Program-made: the position numbers and the translations under genes
The notes under the pieces: generated by a model
What the model was told of the DNA's origin: nothing
Databases searched by the model: none
What the model saw: only the letters and a program-made list of their open reading frames with translations
Shown here: positions 12,661 through 25,502 of the stretch, piece by piece
How positions within the stretch are numbered: the stretch's first letter is position 1
How the letters are laid out: each line of letters opens with the position of its first letter
Assembly (NCBI GenBank): GCA_951804985.1
Contig: OX638130.1
Span: 99,135,700-99,199,699, forward strand
From: Dryomyza anilis
Lineage: Eukaryota > Arthropoda > Insecta > Diptera > Dryomyzidae
Direction of reading: 5' to 3'
Length of the DNA: 64,000 nt

Positions 12661-14360
12661 TTTACTGAGAAATATAAAAAATATTATATCACAAAAAATA
12701 ATGTAATAAAAAAAATAAATAAAAATTGTAAAACCGATATGTTTTCAAAAATTATACATTGACCCAAAATTCAAAAAAAAAAAAATTAACACAACCCATC
12801 AAAAAAAAACGAAACAAAAATGCGTGAAAAATGTCATAAACAATAATTTGATAAATGTACCATAAAATGTTTACAAAAGCAGCAACACTGACAGCTCGTA
12901 ATCTCCAGCCAAATAGGCTTGTTAAACAGTGTTGCCAATTTGAGACAAATTAGTGGGCTAAACAAATTGTGTAAAAAATGCGTTAGTCGAAGAAATTCCC
13001 CTCTAAATAATAAAACAAAAATATATATATATGAAAAGTAAATAAATATTTAGAGTGAAATGTATTTTATTTTCGACATTTAGCATAAATGCAGCACAAG
13101 CAACTGTTGCTGCGCTATAATAAGGAAATGCCTTGTAACTCGAAAATTTGTATTTTAAATTTAGAACAAACCAGACAGACGCTGAAGATTTCATGGAGAT
13201 GCTGAATTTTTGGTTGTAGAAAAAAAAAGTTTTTTTTTTTTTTGTTTTGGTTTTTTATGTTACGCTGTTACTATGCATGATGTATTGATGTAGCCCCGAT
13301 GATGGGGCGTCGTTGTCGGCTGTGTAACAAGATAAAGATAAATTAAGTTAATGCTGACACCTTTTTTTTCGACACTTCTTCTGCCTCTTCAGTTTTTCCT
13401 TTTACTCTACTTGACGTCATTTCAAAAATAGCAGCACGCGTCGTTTGTTTAAATTTTACTTTGTACGAGTTTCGCGCCATTTTTTAAATATTTTTTTATT
13501 TATAACGCCACATCTACTGCGGCACCATAAACACCAAAAACAATGTACAAAGTCAAAGTTCATTGTCAAAACTATTTACCAGCTTGTATACCACAAAAAT
13601 GTCCCAATGCGTTTTCTACGCTGTTGCATCATTTTGCCGCCAATGACCGGCAGCAGTTGCCGTTCAATGGCCAACATCTAAAAGCCCAACCAGCAGAAAA
13701 AGTCTACCGCAACAACAATAAAAAAAAAATGATAATGTCTGAAAAATTAACTTCCGTTTTGTACAGCATGCGACACTCGGACACAAAATATGTCCCGAGG
13801 TGGACTCATATTTCATACAGTTACATTATGCGCCAGTCGCAGACACCAACCACATCATTTTAAATCCTTGCTGACTTGGTTGTCATCAGCCGAGAAGTGT
13901 TCGTTCATGGCATACGCAATTTTCTTCTCTCAAACAATACAATGAATGCATCACATGTGTTGTATTTTGTATGGATTACAATCTTTGCTGTAATGAGCTG
14001 CGCCTGATCCAGCGATTAAATCTTTTGTCAATTTGGATATTCGACTATATTGCTGCAAAGTCTTTGTGTTATTTAGGGGTTTAAGAAAAGGCTTGTGATA
14101 GGTCAGTCTAAGTTCAGCCTGGATACACTAAGTATGGTGCTTAATATTGAAACTGAAAAAGAACATTCATATATTATACGCATAACTTTTGCAAAACTTT
14201 ATCATGATATCCAGCCAAAAGTAAGTAATCATAATGATTTGATTTTTATTCATAATATATGATTATAGTAAAAATCAATTATTATGATTAATTGAATAAA
14301 ATTTTGCATATGTGTTTACTCAAGTTTTATGTGTAATATATTCATAAGTCATTAATAATT
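12661..14360. other. Intron with a complex-sequence island
   Basis: After an A-rich tail, 12880-14100 is non-repetitive and relatively GC-rich. It includes a perfect CRE palindrome at 13412-13419. The open frame at 13543-13863 (106 codons) has no recognised domain and overlaps another frame; I do not call it a gene. Confidence 0.4.
13412..13419. promoter_or_regulatory. Perfect CRE-type site TGACGTCA
   Basis: The 8-bp palindrome TGACGTCA matches the classical CREB/ATF binding site. It sits in a complex intronic island of a neuronal gap-junction gene. A single 8-mer can occur by chance, so a regulatory role is only a suggestion. Confidence 0.35.
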
Positions 14361-14372
14361 GGACCAATGTGT

Positions 14373-14453
14373 TAAATTTTAATCATGAATTATGGATAAT
14401 AAATCATAAAATGTATTCCAGAACCTAATTCCATAATTCATGATTAAAATTTC
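14373..14453. repeat. Inverted repeat with 24-bp arms
   Basis: The arm TAAATTTTAATCATGAATTA (continuing TGGA) at 14373-14396 is answered in reverse at 14430-14453 with at most one mismatch. The loop is about 33 bp. It may be a remnant of a MITE or simply a structured intronic element. Confidence 0.75.
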
Positions 14454-15074
14454 ATACAATGTGTCAAATATCCGAAGCCTCTCTGGATTTGAAATAGTCA
14501 GTACACAAAAAAAAAAAAATGAAAATCCCAAAAAAATACGCAAAAAATACTTCACTTTAACTAATATTTCTGTTAAATCTCTCAATTCTTTTCAAATGAC
14601 ACATTTTTCACTTTATTCACGCACTTAAGTGGTTTTTTGATGAAATATGGAAAGTTATTTATTTATATTTTTAATGCCAATATCCCATAATATTCAAAAA
14701 CGTAATGGAAAACTTTATAAACAAAAGCGAAATTGAACCTATATCTAAAACCATTACACTATTTAACACAACAAAAAATATACCAGATTTGTATGATATT
14801 CCATTCAATTCAAGATTTAATCGAGACCTCATACTCAGTTTTTTTAATGTTGCCAAAAGTTTTTGAATTATTAGGTAACAAAACAATAAACATTCTCGGG
14901 TTTTTCTGTATATTTTTAACTTTGAATGCAATTTTAATTTACTAATTTCTAATTTATTTCACATATGTAAAATGTGCAATATTCCGACAATGAAATTTCA
15001 AATATTTTCTATGAAAAGGTTTAGGAGATATAGGGCAATGAACTTTTTAATAATGGGCATTAAAAAAGGTGATC

Positions 15075-16277
15075 ACATATCGTCACTGTCATGCAAAAGG
15101 GGCGAATCTGCATTTTTAAAAATGTTGGGAAATCAAATTTAAAAGTTTGAAGTGCTTTAAAAATTAGAAAAATTTAGTTTTATTTCAATTTTTTCTATTA
15201 TTTTGGTTTATTCATGAATTATTATAACGTACATAAAATATCTTTGGATTTGGACAATTTACTGAATTATAAATACGAATTTTGTGAGGCTATATCCTGA
15301 CCAAAACGCAAATATTTTTGTTTTTTATGCTATTACTTTTTATTAGCTCAAAATAAAATAGTGATGTTAATGAATTAATTGTTTGTTTTTAAAGCACCTA
15401 TCTATTGGAATCATTATTTAAAAATATTTTGCCAAACATTAATTTGCCATTTGTTATTTGAAGGAAATTTTTTTGGCAAATTTAAATAATGATACCAATC
15501 GATAGGTGCTTTAAAAACAGACAATTAATACCTTTAAACTACTATTTTATCTTGCACAAATAAAAAGTTATTGCAAAAAAACGATGAATTTGAAAAAATT
15601 GAAAATCTTGTCATGCCAAAAGGGCGAATCTTTCCTTTTTCGCCATAACTATTTATTGGTACGAGATAAAATAGTGGTGTAAAGGCATTTATTGTTTGCT
15701 TTTAAAGCACCTATCGATCTGCATCATCGATTAAAAATATTTTATTGCAAATAACAAAAATTCGAAAAATTGGAAATCTTGTCATGCCAAAAGGTCGAAT
15801 CTTTCCTTTTTCGCCATAACTATTTATTCGTACGAGATAAAATAGTGGTGTAAAGGCATTTATTGTTTGTTTTTAAAGCACCTATCGAACTGCATCATTA
15901 TTTAAAAATATTTTGCCAAACATTTTTTCCTGCAAATAACAAATAGCAAATTAATGTTTGACAAAATATTTTTAATTAATGATGCAGATCAATAGGTGCT
16001 TTAAAAACAAATAATAAATGCCTTCACACTACTATTTTATCTCGTACCAATAAATAGTTATGGCGAAAAAGGAAAGATTCGCCCTTTTGGCATGACAAGA
16101 TTTTCAATTTTTCAAATTCGCCCTTTTGGTTTTGACTTTTGTGGCTAGATATATCCAACAAAACGACACGCGATTTTAGCACAATATACTTGAGGAAAAA
16201 CTACATTCGAAAATGTAAAAAAACACAAATGTCAAAAATTTAACATTCGCCCCTTTGGCATGATAGTGACGATATGT
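15075..16277. mobile_element. Foldback-type element with nested inverted repeats
   Basis: The outer ends are inverted repeats of about 33 bp. The left end reads ACATATCGTCACTGTCATGC (15075 on) and the right end, reversed, ACATATCGTCACTATCATGC, both followed by (A/C)AAAGGGGCGAAT. Inside, a module with CATGCCAAAAGGGCGAATC, CGCCATAACTATTTATT, GATAAAATAGTGGTGTAAAG and TTTTAAAGCACCTATCGA occurs as direct copies near 15611 and 15779. Inverted copies lie around 15480-15560 and 15960-16110. There is no coding frame. I could not identify a clear target-site duplication. Confidence 0.78.
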
Positions 16278-16329
16278 TAGCTTATAAAAACAAAAAATTA
16301 ATGCCATTACATCTCTATTTTATTTTCCG

Positions 16330-16690
16330 CAAATAATGAGTTATAGCAAAAAAAAAAAAACTAAAAAAATCGAAAAAATTAAAATCTTGTCATGCCAAAA
16401 GGGCGAATCTTTTCGTTTTTTAGTCATATCTTTTTACTGATACAAAATAAAATAGTGGTCTAAAGGTATTAATTGCTTGTTTTTAAAATACCTATTGATT
16501 GACATCATTATTTAAAAATTATTTCCCAATCATTTTTCTTGCAATTGAAAAAAATTTAAAAAAAAAAAATGTAAAAGAATGATGCCAATCAATAGGTGCC
16601 AATCAATGCGACTACATCACTATTTTATCTTATAAAATTTAAAGTTATGGCAAAAAAGAAAAATCCTTTTTGATATGTCAAGATTTTCCA
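16330..16690. repeat. Additional diverged copy of the foldback module
   Basis: The motifs TCATGCCAAAAGGGCGAATC (near 16390), ACAAAATAAAATAGTGGTCT and TTTTAAAATACCTATTGA recur here. They are followed by an inverted counterpart near 16570-16690. It is the same module as inside 15075-16277 but outside its terminal repeats. Confidence 0.7.
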
Positions 16691-16699
16691 TTTATTGAC

Positions 16700-18400
16700 A
16701 GCAAATTATTTTTACTTAATTTTAATATAAAATTTTACTACATTTGTATTAAAAATAACTACATTTTGTATATATTTATACGTCCTGAAATATGCAGATA
16801 ATAAACAGCAAACTGTATTTATTACATTTTATAATTATTCAACTTACAGAAAAATATAAAATTATTACAGTATATGCATTTATTTTTAATACATTATGTA
16901 TTTTTGGCTAAGTTTTATTTTATAGCTGTCGTAGTATGTTCGTCGTGTGTGTACAAGAATTACAAATAATTATATATATTAAGAAAACAAAAAAAAAATA
17001 TATATATAAAGAAAACAAAAAAAATATATATATATAAAGAAAAAAATATAAAGAAAACGAATAGTAAAACTAAGTTCATAAATAAAACATAATTATGGCT
17101 CATACTAAATTGTGCCTATTTGGTGAAATTCACAGCAAGTCCATTTGGATGTTATTAAAAACCCATTATGTTGTCTCGTAACTGACACTTTATGAATTCT
17201 AAATTTGTATTTATATTTATTCGATTTTTATAAAAATAGAACAACTGCATTCTTCCTCAATTTGTATTGTTATGCAACGCTGTATCTCTCTCTCTTTGTC
17301 TTAATAACAATGGAAAAGAAATAAAAATCATATGACACAAAAATACATATCACACGTGACATAATGTCGCGTGCTGACAGTCGACATCCATCAACAGCAG
17401 CAGCATCATCATGAACAGAAGAAGAGTAGCAACATAATTATCAATGAACATCATTTCTTTAGCTACAAACTTCAATCATTATCATTATTTCAATTATCAT
17501 CGTCTCAATTATCATTGTCTCAATTATCATCATCATTATCATCTTCATCGTTGGGGGGGCCACTCATTGAGCCAAACATGCGTATTGCAGCTCAATCAGT
17601 TTACAACAACAGCTGGTCTGGTCTGCTCTGCCGTCCCCCTCTTATGTTGATTGTGTATCTTTGTGACAACAAAAACAAATTGTTTTAAATGCAGCACTTG
17701 TTGTTGTCATTTTCATTGTTGTTGTTGTATTTAATACAATGCCGCCTCAGACAGCCAGCGAACCCGCTGGTCAGAAGCATAACACATAATACTTATGTTG
17801 TTGCTGTTTTTTTATTTTTTTTTACATGTTGCTGTCTTTGTCTTATTGTTGTTGCTCAGTTTGATGTTGTAAATAATCTTATTGTTATTTTTGTCTCAAT
17901 GTCTGCCCTTCGTAGTGCTGTCAACTATTGGTATTCAGTGCATATTCGCAGACCGCGTGTGAAATTTAAATAAAAATAACTATAAATATTTAATAATTTG
18001 GCTTATGTTGTTACAACATGTTGTTATTGTTGTTGTTGTTGTTGTTGTTGTTGAGGGGCAGAAACATATGTTTGTCAGCTGTGTTGCTGTGCATAATTTT
18101 ATGTGCAATAACTGTGGATAATTTTGAATGATTTTTGAGTAAATTATTTATGACATTTTTTGAAACAGGCTAAAATTAACATTCACCAAAAATATATATT
18201 TTCCAAAAGTGTATGCTCAAATTTAATTATTTCATAGAATTGAAAATAACAAATTTAAGTTTTTACTTAAATTTACAAATTTTCATTCAATATTTTTTAT
18301 TTTTAAATTTTTTTTTGAGTTTTTGTAAATATTTGGTTAAATACATTATTTAATTATACAATATTTAATAAAATTATAAATTTTGAATGAAAACTGAAAT
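16700..18400. other. Intron with simple-sequence tracts
   Basis: This part includes short poly-A/(AT) tracts near 16960-17050. A relatively complex region with CAG/CAT and CAATTATCAT repeats lies at 17390-17560. A 105-codon frame at 17371-17688 is made of His/Gln and Leu/Ser repeats and is most likely an artefact of these simple repeats. Confidence 0.45.
18021..18053 (+). repeat. GTT trinucleotide microsatellite
   Basis: A run of about ten TTG/GTT units, with one ATT interruption near its start. Intronic. Confidence 0.9.
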
Positions 18401-18409
18401 TTATCGTTA

Positions 18410-20420
18410 ACATAATTTTTACTCAAAATTATAATTTTCACTAAAAATTATAATTTTTACTAAAAATTATAATTTTTACTAAAAATTATAATTTACACTA
18501 AAAATTAAAATTTTCACTCAAAATTAAAATTTTCACTCAAAATTATAATTTTCACTAAAAATTATAATTTTCACTAAAAATTATAAGTTTTACTAAAAAT
18601 TATAATTTTCACTCAAAATTATAGTTTTCACTCCAAATTATAATTTTCACTCAACATTATTATTTTTAATAAAAATAATATTTTCACTCAATATTATAAT
18701 TTTCACTAAAATTATAATTTTTACTCAAAATTATGATTTTCACTGCAAATTATAATTATTACTACAAAATATATTTTTTCTTTAATTGTATGTTCATCGA
18801 AGTTAACAAACTGTTCACTCAAGTTTACAGTTTTCACTCAAAATTCAAATGTTCATTCAAATGTACAATTTTTACTTAAAATCCCAAATTCAACTCATAT
18901 ATCATTTCCATTTTTTTTTTCACTTTTTTCTTTCAATTTTATTTTCAATCGGAATTTTTAATTTGAACGCAATTTGAATATTAATTTTTTACTCAAACTT
19001 TCGCTTTTTACTAAAATTTTTGCTCAAATTAAAAATTACAATAATAACAAACATTTTCAAAATTAATTCAAATTAGCAAATATTCACTCAAATTTCCCAT
19101 TTTGACTCAATTTTCTCTCAAATTTATTATTACCACTAAATTTTTCAAATTTCACTCAAATTTCAAATTTTCACTCAAATTTCCAATTTTCACTCAAATT
19201 TCCAAGTTTCACTCAAATTTCCAATTTTCACTTAAATTATCAATTTCCACTCAAAATTAAAATGTTCATTCAAAATTCCAAGTTTCACTCTAATGTACAA
19301 TTTGTACTTAAAATCCAAAATTTAACTAAAATATTTTTCACTCAAATTTCCATATTTATTTTCGATAGGAATTTTTAATTTGTTTATAAATTTGTAATTT
19401 TTTTATTCAATTTTTACTCAAAATTCTAACTCAAATTTTAATTTTTCTTTCAAATTTTCTATAAAACAATAACTTTTCATTTCTAATTCAAATTTTCAAT
19501 TTTAATTCAAATTTCCAATTTTGACTCTAATTTCCAATTTTCACTCAAATTTCCGATTTTCACTCAAATTTCTGATTTTTACTCAAATTTCCAATTTTCA
19601 TTCAAATTTCCAATTTTCACGAAAATTTCGAATTTTCACTCAAATTTCCATTTTTCACATAAATTTCCGATTTTCACTAAAATTTCGAATTTTCACTCAA
19701 ATTTCTGATTTTTAATCAAATTTCCAATTTTCATTCAAATTTCCAATTTTCACTCAAATTTCCAATTTTCACTCAAATTTCCAATTTTCACATAAATTAT
19801 CAATTTTCACTCAAATTTCCAATTTTCACTCAAATTTCCGATTTTCACTAAAATTTCGAACTTTCACCCAAAATTTCCATTTTTCACATAAATTTCCGAT
19901 TTTTACTAAAATTTCGAATTTTCACTCAAATTTCTGATTTTCACTCAAATTTCAATTATTACATAAATTTCGAATTTTCACTCAAATTTCCGATTTTCAC
20001 TCAAATTTCAATTATTACATAAATTTTCAATTTTCACTCAAATTTCCAATTTTAACTCAAATTTCAATTATTACATAAATTTTCAATTTTCACTCAAATT
20101 TCCAATTTTAATTCAAATTTCCAATTTTCACTCTAATTTCTGATTTTCACTCAAATTTCAATTATTACATAAATTTCGAATTTTCACTCAAATTTCTGAT
20201 TTTCACTCAAATTTCAATTATTACATAAATTTTCAATTTTCACTCAAATTTCCTATTGGAGTGACACTCAAAATTACAATTTTTACTCAAATATTAAATT
20301 TTCACTCAAACTTACAATTTTTACTCGAATTTAAAATTATCACACAAACTTTAAATTTTCACTCAAAATTTATAGTACAAATTTCATACTAGCAATTTTT
20401 ACTCAAATTTAAATTTAAAA
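18410..20420 (+). repeat. 19-bp minisatellite array D (mixed subfamilies)
   Basis: The first part (18420-18760) has units intermediate between arrays A/B and C, with both ACTAAAAATTATAATTTT and ACTCAAAATTATAATTTT. From about 19100 the unit becomes TTTTCACTCAAATTTCCAA, again 19 bp, with variants TTTCGAA and TTTCTGA. Near 19950-20230 a longer period containing ATTATTACATAAATTT is superposed. The array ends in diverged copies. Confidence 0.9.
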
Positions 20421-21560
20421 ATTAATTAGTATAAATCAATTTTATTTAAAATTGCCAATGCGTTATTTTTACCAAAAAGAAATTTCTAGAAAATTTGTTA
20501 AACTATTTGAATAATAATTTTATAAAGCAATTTGCTCCACTGTTGGTAGAAAAAAAGCATATTCTGGGACGATGCAACATATTGTCTCTTTCAACATAAT
20601 CTCTTTCAACTGTAGGACAATAGCAATCAGAACAACAAAACAGGCCTTCCTGCTGCATACAGGATCCAATACCACAACATCCCTAGCAATTGTTGGGGAT
20701 ACTTAACGACCAACCGGGCAGCAAAATACCAACACATTAGCAATTTAAATGTTCGTAATAGTAGTAGCAGTAGTAAAATCTCTGATAGTATTTGCAAAAA
20801 CGTCTCTAAAATAATCATTTCCGTTGTAAACGCACAAGAAAGCGGAAGTTAAGATATTTGTTTAGTGTAAAATTTTACAAAGAGATAAAAGAGCATAAAA
20901 TGAAACCGGGAAAACTGCGCCGATGCTCAGTACTATTTAGATCGAGTACTAAAAATGCATAGGTGTTAATTAGCACTGATTTCAAACGCGCTCTTTTTCT
21001 TCTACTACTTTCTCTCTCTGGACTCCTACTTTCTCTCGACTCTCGATACTAAAATACATTTTCCTACTATTTCCGTGGACTCCATCACATTGTTGTCGAT
21101 GTTGCTACTATTTCTACTGATGCTGTTGCTGGCTCATGCGATTATGATGTTGTTTCGGAACAAAAAAATGCTCTTGCCAATGGCTAAGATGTTCTAGAGA
21201 TCCATCTGCTCGGAGCAGTGTTTATTTTGGCGTTGTTGTGGAAGCGCGTCAGTCGCACGCATGGTAGTACGGTCGGTAGTACATATGGGTTTTGGAGAAA
21301 CAAAAAAAAAAATAAAATAGAAAAACAGAAAACTCAAGAATACCAGTGATCTGAAGTGATGAAGTGCAGCCTTGTCGGTGTTTCGATTTTTTTTTTATGT
21401 TTCGAATTTTGAATATTTCATTCAAATGTTTAGTGCGGTTTTCAAGTAGTAGGGCAAACGAACGATCGTGTTTTGTGCGCATTTAAACAACTACAAAATG
21501 ACGAATTTTAAGAAAAACGAACTTAAAACGTGTTGCGGTAAAGGTTTTTTAGTGTTTTAG
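20421..21560. promoter_or_regulatory. Candidate promoter or 5' leader region of the neural transcript
   Basis: The stretch 20930-21480 is clearly less AT-biased than its surroundings. It contains an Initiator-like TCAGTC at 21249-21254 in a GC-rich setting (GAAGCGCG before, GCACGCATGG after). Downstream lies an ATG at 21498 in good fly context (ACAAAATG) opening a 20-codon frame, interrupted at 21538 by a donor-like GTAAAG. It lies about 4 kb upstream of the neural-type coding exon. I infer a possible transcription start and noncoding or short upstream exon; nothing in the sequence proves it. Confidence 0.3.
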
Positions 21561-22989
21561 TGAAAAAGTGAAATGTTGGTGAAACTATGATTAAAAACAT
21601 TTTTTTGAAAATAAATATATTTTTTTTTTTGTAAACCGTTAATTTCAGGCATATTTTCCACGTAAATTTGAATGACTCTTACTCGCGCATTTCCATGGAA
21701 AACACTTTGAGTCATATTTAGGTTGAGTGTAGAAACCGTTTTAGAATTTGTGTGTGCGTTTTTGAAAAATGCCGCATTTACTTTGAGGTTTTTCCAGATG
21801 ACGAGTACATTTTTTTTTCTATTTAAAAAAAAAACAATGCGTTCAAAATACTAAAAATAGTTCACATTCAAATTTTTTTTGTGTTACGCAGCAATTTTAG
21901 CAAAAACTACAAAGAACAAATAAAAAAAAAAGAAAACTTTAATTTGTTTAATAAAAAATCTATATTTAAAAAAAAGAAAAGTTCCGAAAATCTCATGCTA
22001 AAACATTGTGCTAAAAATATTTAATTATTGTATATAATTTTCACACAAATTAATAGAATAATCATTGCCTCAACACTATACAAAATTAGCCAAATCATTA
22101 TAATAAACATTAATAACATGTTCTGCCCGCTGTTACAAATGAATAAAAATTAATGTCTACACTTATTTTGAAAATTTTCTCATCTATACTTTTAAAATTC
22201 TTTAAAAAAAATGTTTAAAAAAATTACACAAGTATTTTGAATTTTAAATAATTACCAAAACAAATAATGTCAAGTTCGCTCAATAATTCAAGTTGTTTTA
22301 AACAAACACCAAAAATAACTAATTAACTTTTCACACCCAAAATATGGACTTCAACTGTTTGCCGTAATTATAAACATTAGCGATTTTAGAAATTGCTAAA
22401 TTTTTCATCATTGCAAATTCAAAAAAATATATTTTTGAGTTTACTTTAAATAATGTTGTACATTTTTTGGTATTAGCAAACTTTAACATAGACCTTAACT
22501 TTTAATTTTTTTCGTAATTTAAAATTCAAAATTGTACTCTGCACTTTACAAAGTAAAACTAAATTCATTTCTTATAAACAAACATCAGTTTAGCTCCCGT
22601 TGTGCGCTAAATTAAAAATACAAAATATTGTAAAAAAAACAGAATTTTTTACTTTTCAGTTGAATAATAAATAGTCGATCGTTGAAATAAACACGTGTGA
22701 GATTTTTGTATTAATACACAAAAGCATAACGAACATTTTTGTAAATATTTAGTTTTTATTCCATTCAGTGGCATACAACTTCACTGGCATACAAAACAAT
22801 GCCACATTGTATTTTGGAAAAATTGTTTGTGAAATGAAGCAGTGGTACATGTTATGTAGAAATTGGATTGAATCAAATTTTAGAATTTTAATTGAACAAA
22901 GTTTCATTCTTGTATATCTTTGATGTTGGTGAAATTACTGAAAATTTGAATTTAAAATTATCCAAAATATAATAAAAATATACATTTCT
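21561..22989. other. Intron, AT-rich, no feature recognised
   Basis: Low-complexity A/T sequence with no array, ORF or transposon end identified. Confidence 0.5.
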
Positions 22990-24560
22990 AATATATTTTG
23001 CATAAAATATGCCTAAATATGCAAACACGTTATTGACTTATTTTAGTGAAATATGCAGTAAATGCTGAAAACTGAATACAAATAATCTTAATATTTGTAC
23101 TTGCATAAAATATGCATATATAAATTCTTAAAAAAAAGTTATAAAACATTAAAATATATATTTGCATAAAATTTGTTTGCAAAAAAAAATGTTTGCTTTT
23201 TTAATTAAATATGTAATAAATGTTGGAAAAAAATATACAAAACAAATTAAATTTTATTTTTGCATATGATTTGACTGAAATATGCATTTATATATACATT
23301 AATTATATATATTATTAATTATGTTAATTATGTATTTAATTTCGTGCTTAACTGCATGCTAAAAAAAGTCAAAAACATGTTAAATTTGCATTTGTTTTGA
23401 ATTTTGCGTAAAATATGCTTATATATGCACAAAAATGTGTAATATATTTTCATTAAATATGAAGTAAATGCTGTAAAATACATAGAAACGTTACAATATG
23501 TATTTTCATTAAATTTTGCATAAAATATGCATTTATGTGCAAAATAGGTTAGCTTTTTTTGAAATCAATAAATAGTAAATGTTGAAATAAATAACCGTTA
23601 TAATATGTTTTTGCATAAAATATGCATTTAAATACACAGACATTTGTGATTTTGCATAAAATATGCATAAACATTTTTGATTATTTTTAATTAATTTTTA
23701 ATTAATTTTTAATTAAATATATAAACAAAAATTAAAATATGTTTTTGCATAAAATTTTTCTAAAATATGCATATAGTTACACATACATTTGTTATTTTGC
23801 ATAAAATATGCATTAATATGTACAATTATATGTGACTAAATTTATATTAAATATGCAGTAAATGCTGCTTAAAGACCAAAAACCCTTAACATTTTCATTT
23901 GTTTTAAATTTTGTATAAAATATGCTCAAACATTTAAAAATTAAAAAAAAAATGCTTTAAAAAATTCAAAATATGTATTCGCATACAATTTTTATAATAA
24001 AATGCTTTATATGCACATAAATTTGTGATTATGTATAAAATATGCATTGATATGCCAAAATATGTGACTAGTTTAATGTTAAATATGCGGTAAATGCTGA
24101 AAACCGTAAAAATGTGTGTTTTTTTTCAATTTGCATCAAATATGCTTTTATCTGAAATCATTTTTAAAGTTTATTTTTAGATAAATTTGAAGTAAATGCT
24201 GAAAAGCGATAAAAATCAGTTTAAAATGTGTGTATTTGCATAAAATATGCAATTATATGCAAAATCATTTTTCCCAATTTTATTTAAATACGAAGTAAAT
24301 ATTGAAGAAATTATAAAAAAAAAACATTTAAATATGTTTTTGCATACAATTTTGTTAAAATATGCATTTAAATGCTCAGTCATTTGTAATTTTGCGTAAA
24401 ATATACATTAATATGCACAAATGTGACTAAATTCAAGTTAAATATGCAGTAAATGTTTATATATGTAAGACCAAAAAGCCTTTCAATTTGCATTTGTTTT
24501 AAATTGTGCAAAGAATATGCATTTATATGCATAAACATTTTTTTCGATTTTTATTAAATA
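22990..24560 (+). repeat. Degenerate repeat field with TGCATAAAATATGCA core
   Basis: The palindromic phrase TTGCATAAAATATGCATTTA recurs many times, alternating with AAATATGCAGTAAATGCTGAA. Instances of the latter phrase, some diverged, are near 23049, 23210, 23456, 23850, 24084, 24181, 24285 and 24440. Spacing is roughly 100-250 bp and variable, so the field looks like an old tandem array of a complex unit. There is no coding potential. Confidence 0.8.
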
Positions 24561-25502
24561 TATCGCGTAAAATTTTTGTATTATAGCGTAAGGCTTTGAT
24601 TTATTATTAAAAATAATACAGATAAAACTATGAGAAAATAAGCCCATTTGCTATTTCTCAAAAAATAAAACCATTTTTTAAAAACTCGATGACTTTTTCC
24701 AAATCAGCGCCACAATTTTAACCAATCATAAGCTGTCTGTTTTCTGTCCATTCCCAATATATACCTGCTATACACTTCCCAACATATTCCATTTATTTCT
24801 ATGTTTGCCGAAAATATGCCCAAAACATTCATGAAAAATGACAAAAATTTTGTCTCGGGTTACGATTTTTTTGCATAAATTGCTGGGTAAATAAAAAAAA
24901 AATTAAAAACTCTTAAATTTTCCACAACAGCTAAAACAAGTGCCTTATAAAAAAACAAACAACGAATAACAAAAAAAAAAATAAAAATCGAATTAAAATG
25001 TGAAATAATTACAATTTCTTATAAAACATTGATCAAATGTTAAAATGCAAAAATACATCGAAATTAAAATAAATTTATATACCAAACAAAATCCGCTTCA
25101 CTTTAATTGTTTATGTGCCCTCAACGAAGTTTATACGAAAAATATAAAAAACTTAAAAACAGCAATATGTGAATTAATAGAGCAACAATATAATTGGTTT
25201 AAAATATCAAGTGTTATCAGCAATAACTATAAAACTATGGGATTGCCAAGAAAAAGAAAGTGTTATTCCATCACAAAACGATGACGGAAATTGTGTAATT
25301 CTAATTCATAAAATCTGTGTACCAAAAAAAAAACAAAATAAAAACTTAAAAAACATCTATATCCTTCACACACCACACAAACACAAATCCGTCAAATCTT
25401 TTCACTGATGACTGACGACTGTTCACAGACTGACTGTCGCAAACGGTTCTATTAATCTGGAAAATTCATCGTACCATCATTTTTTAGTGTTGGTCACGAA
25501 CA
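24561..25502. other. Region upstream of the neural exon, including its probable 5' UTR
   Basis: The distal part is A-rich. The last 130 bases become GC-richer and lead into the ATG at 25503. An in-frame stop (TAG, 25485-25487) precedes that ATG by five codons, which supports the chosen start. The same TAG, preceded by CCATCATTTTTT, also looks like a 3' splice acceptor, so an upstream leader exon could join here. Confidence 0.45.

Noticed and set aside
17371..17688. A 105-codon frame with His/Gln and Leu/Ser runs
   Set aside because: It consists of CAG/CAT and CAATTATCAT simple repeats, overlaps another frame, and has no recognised domain.
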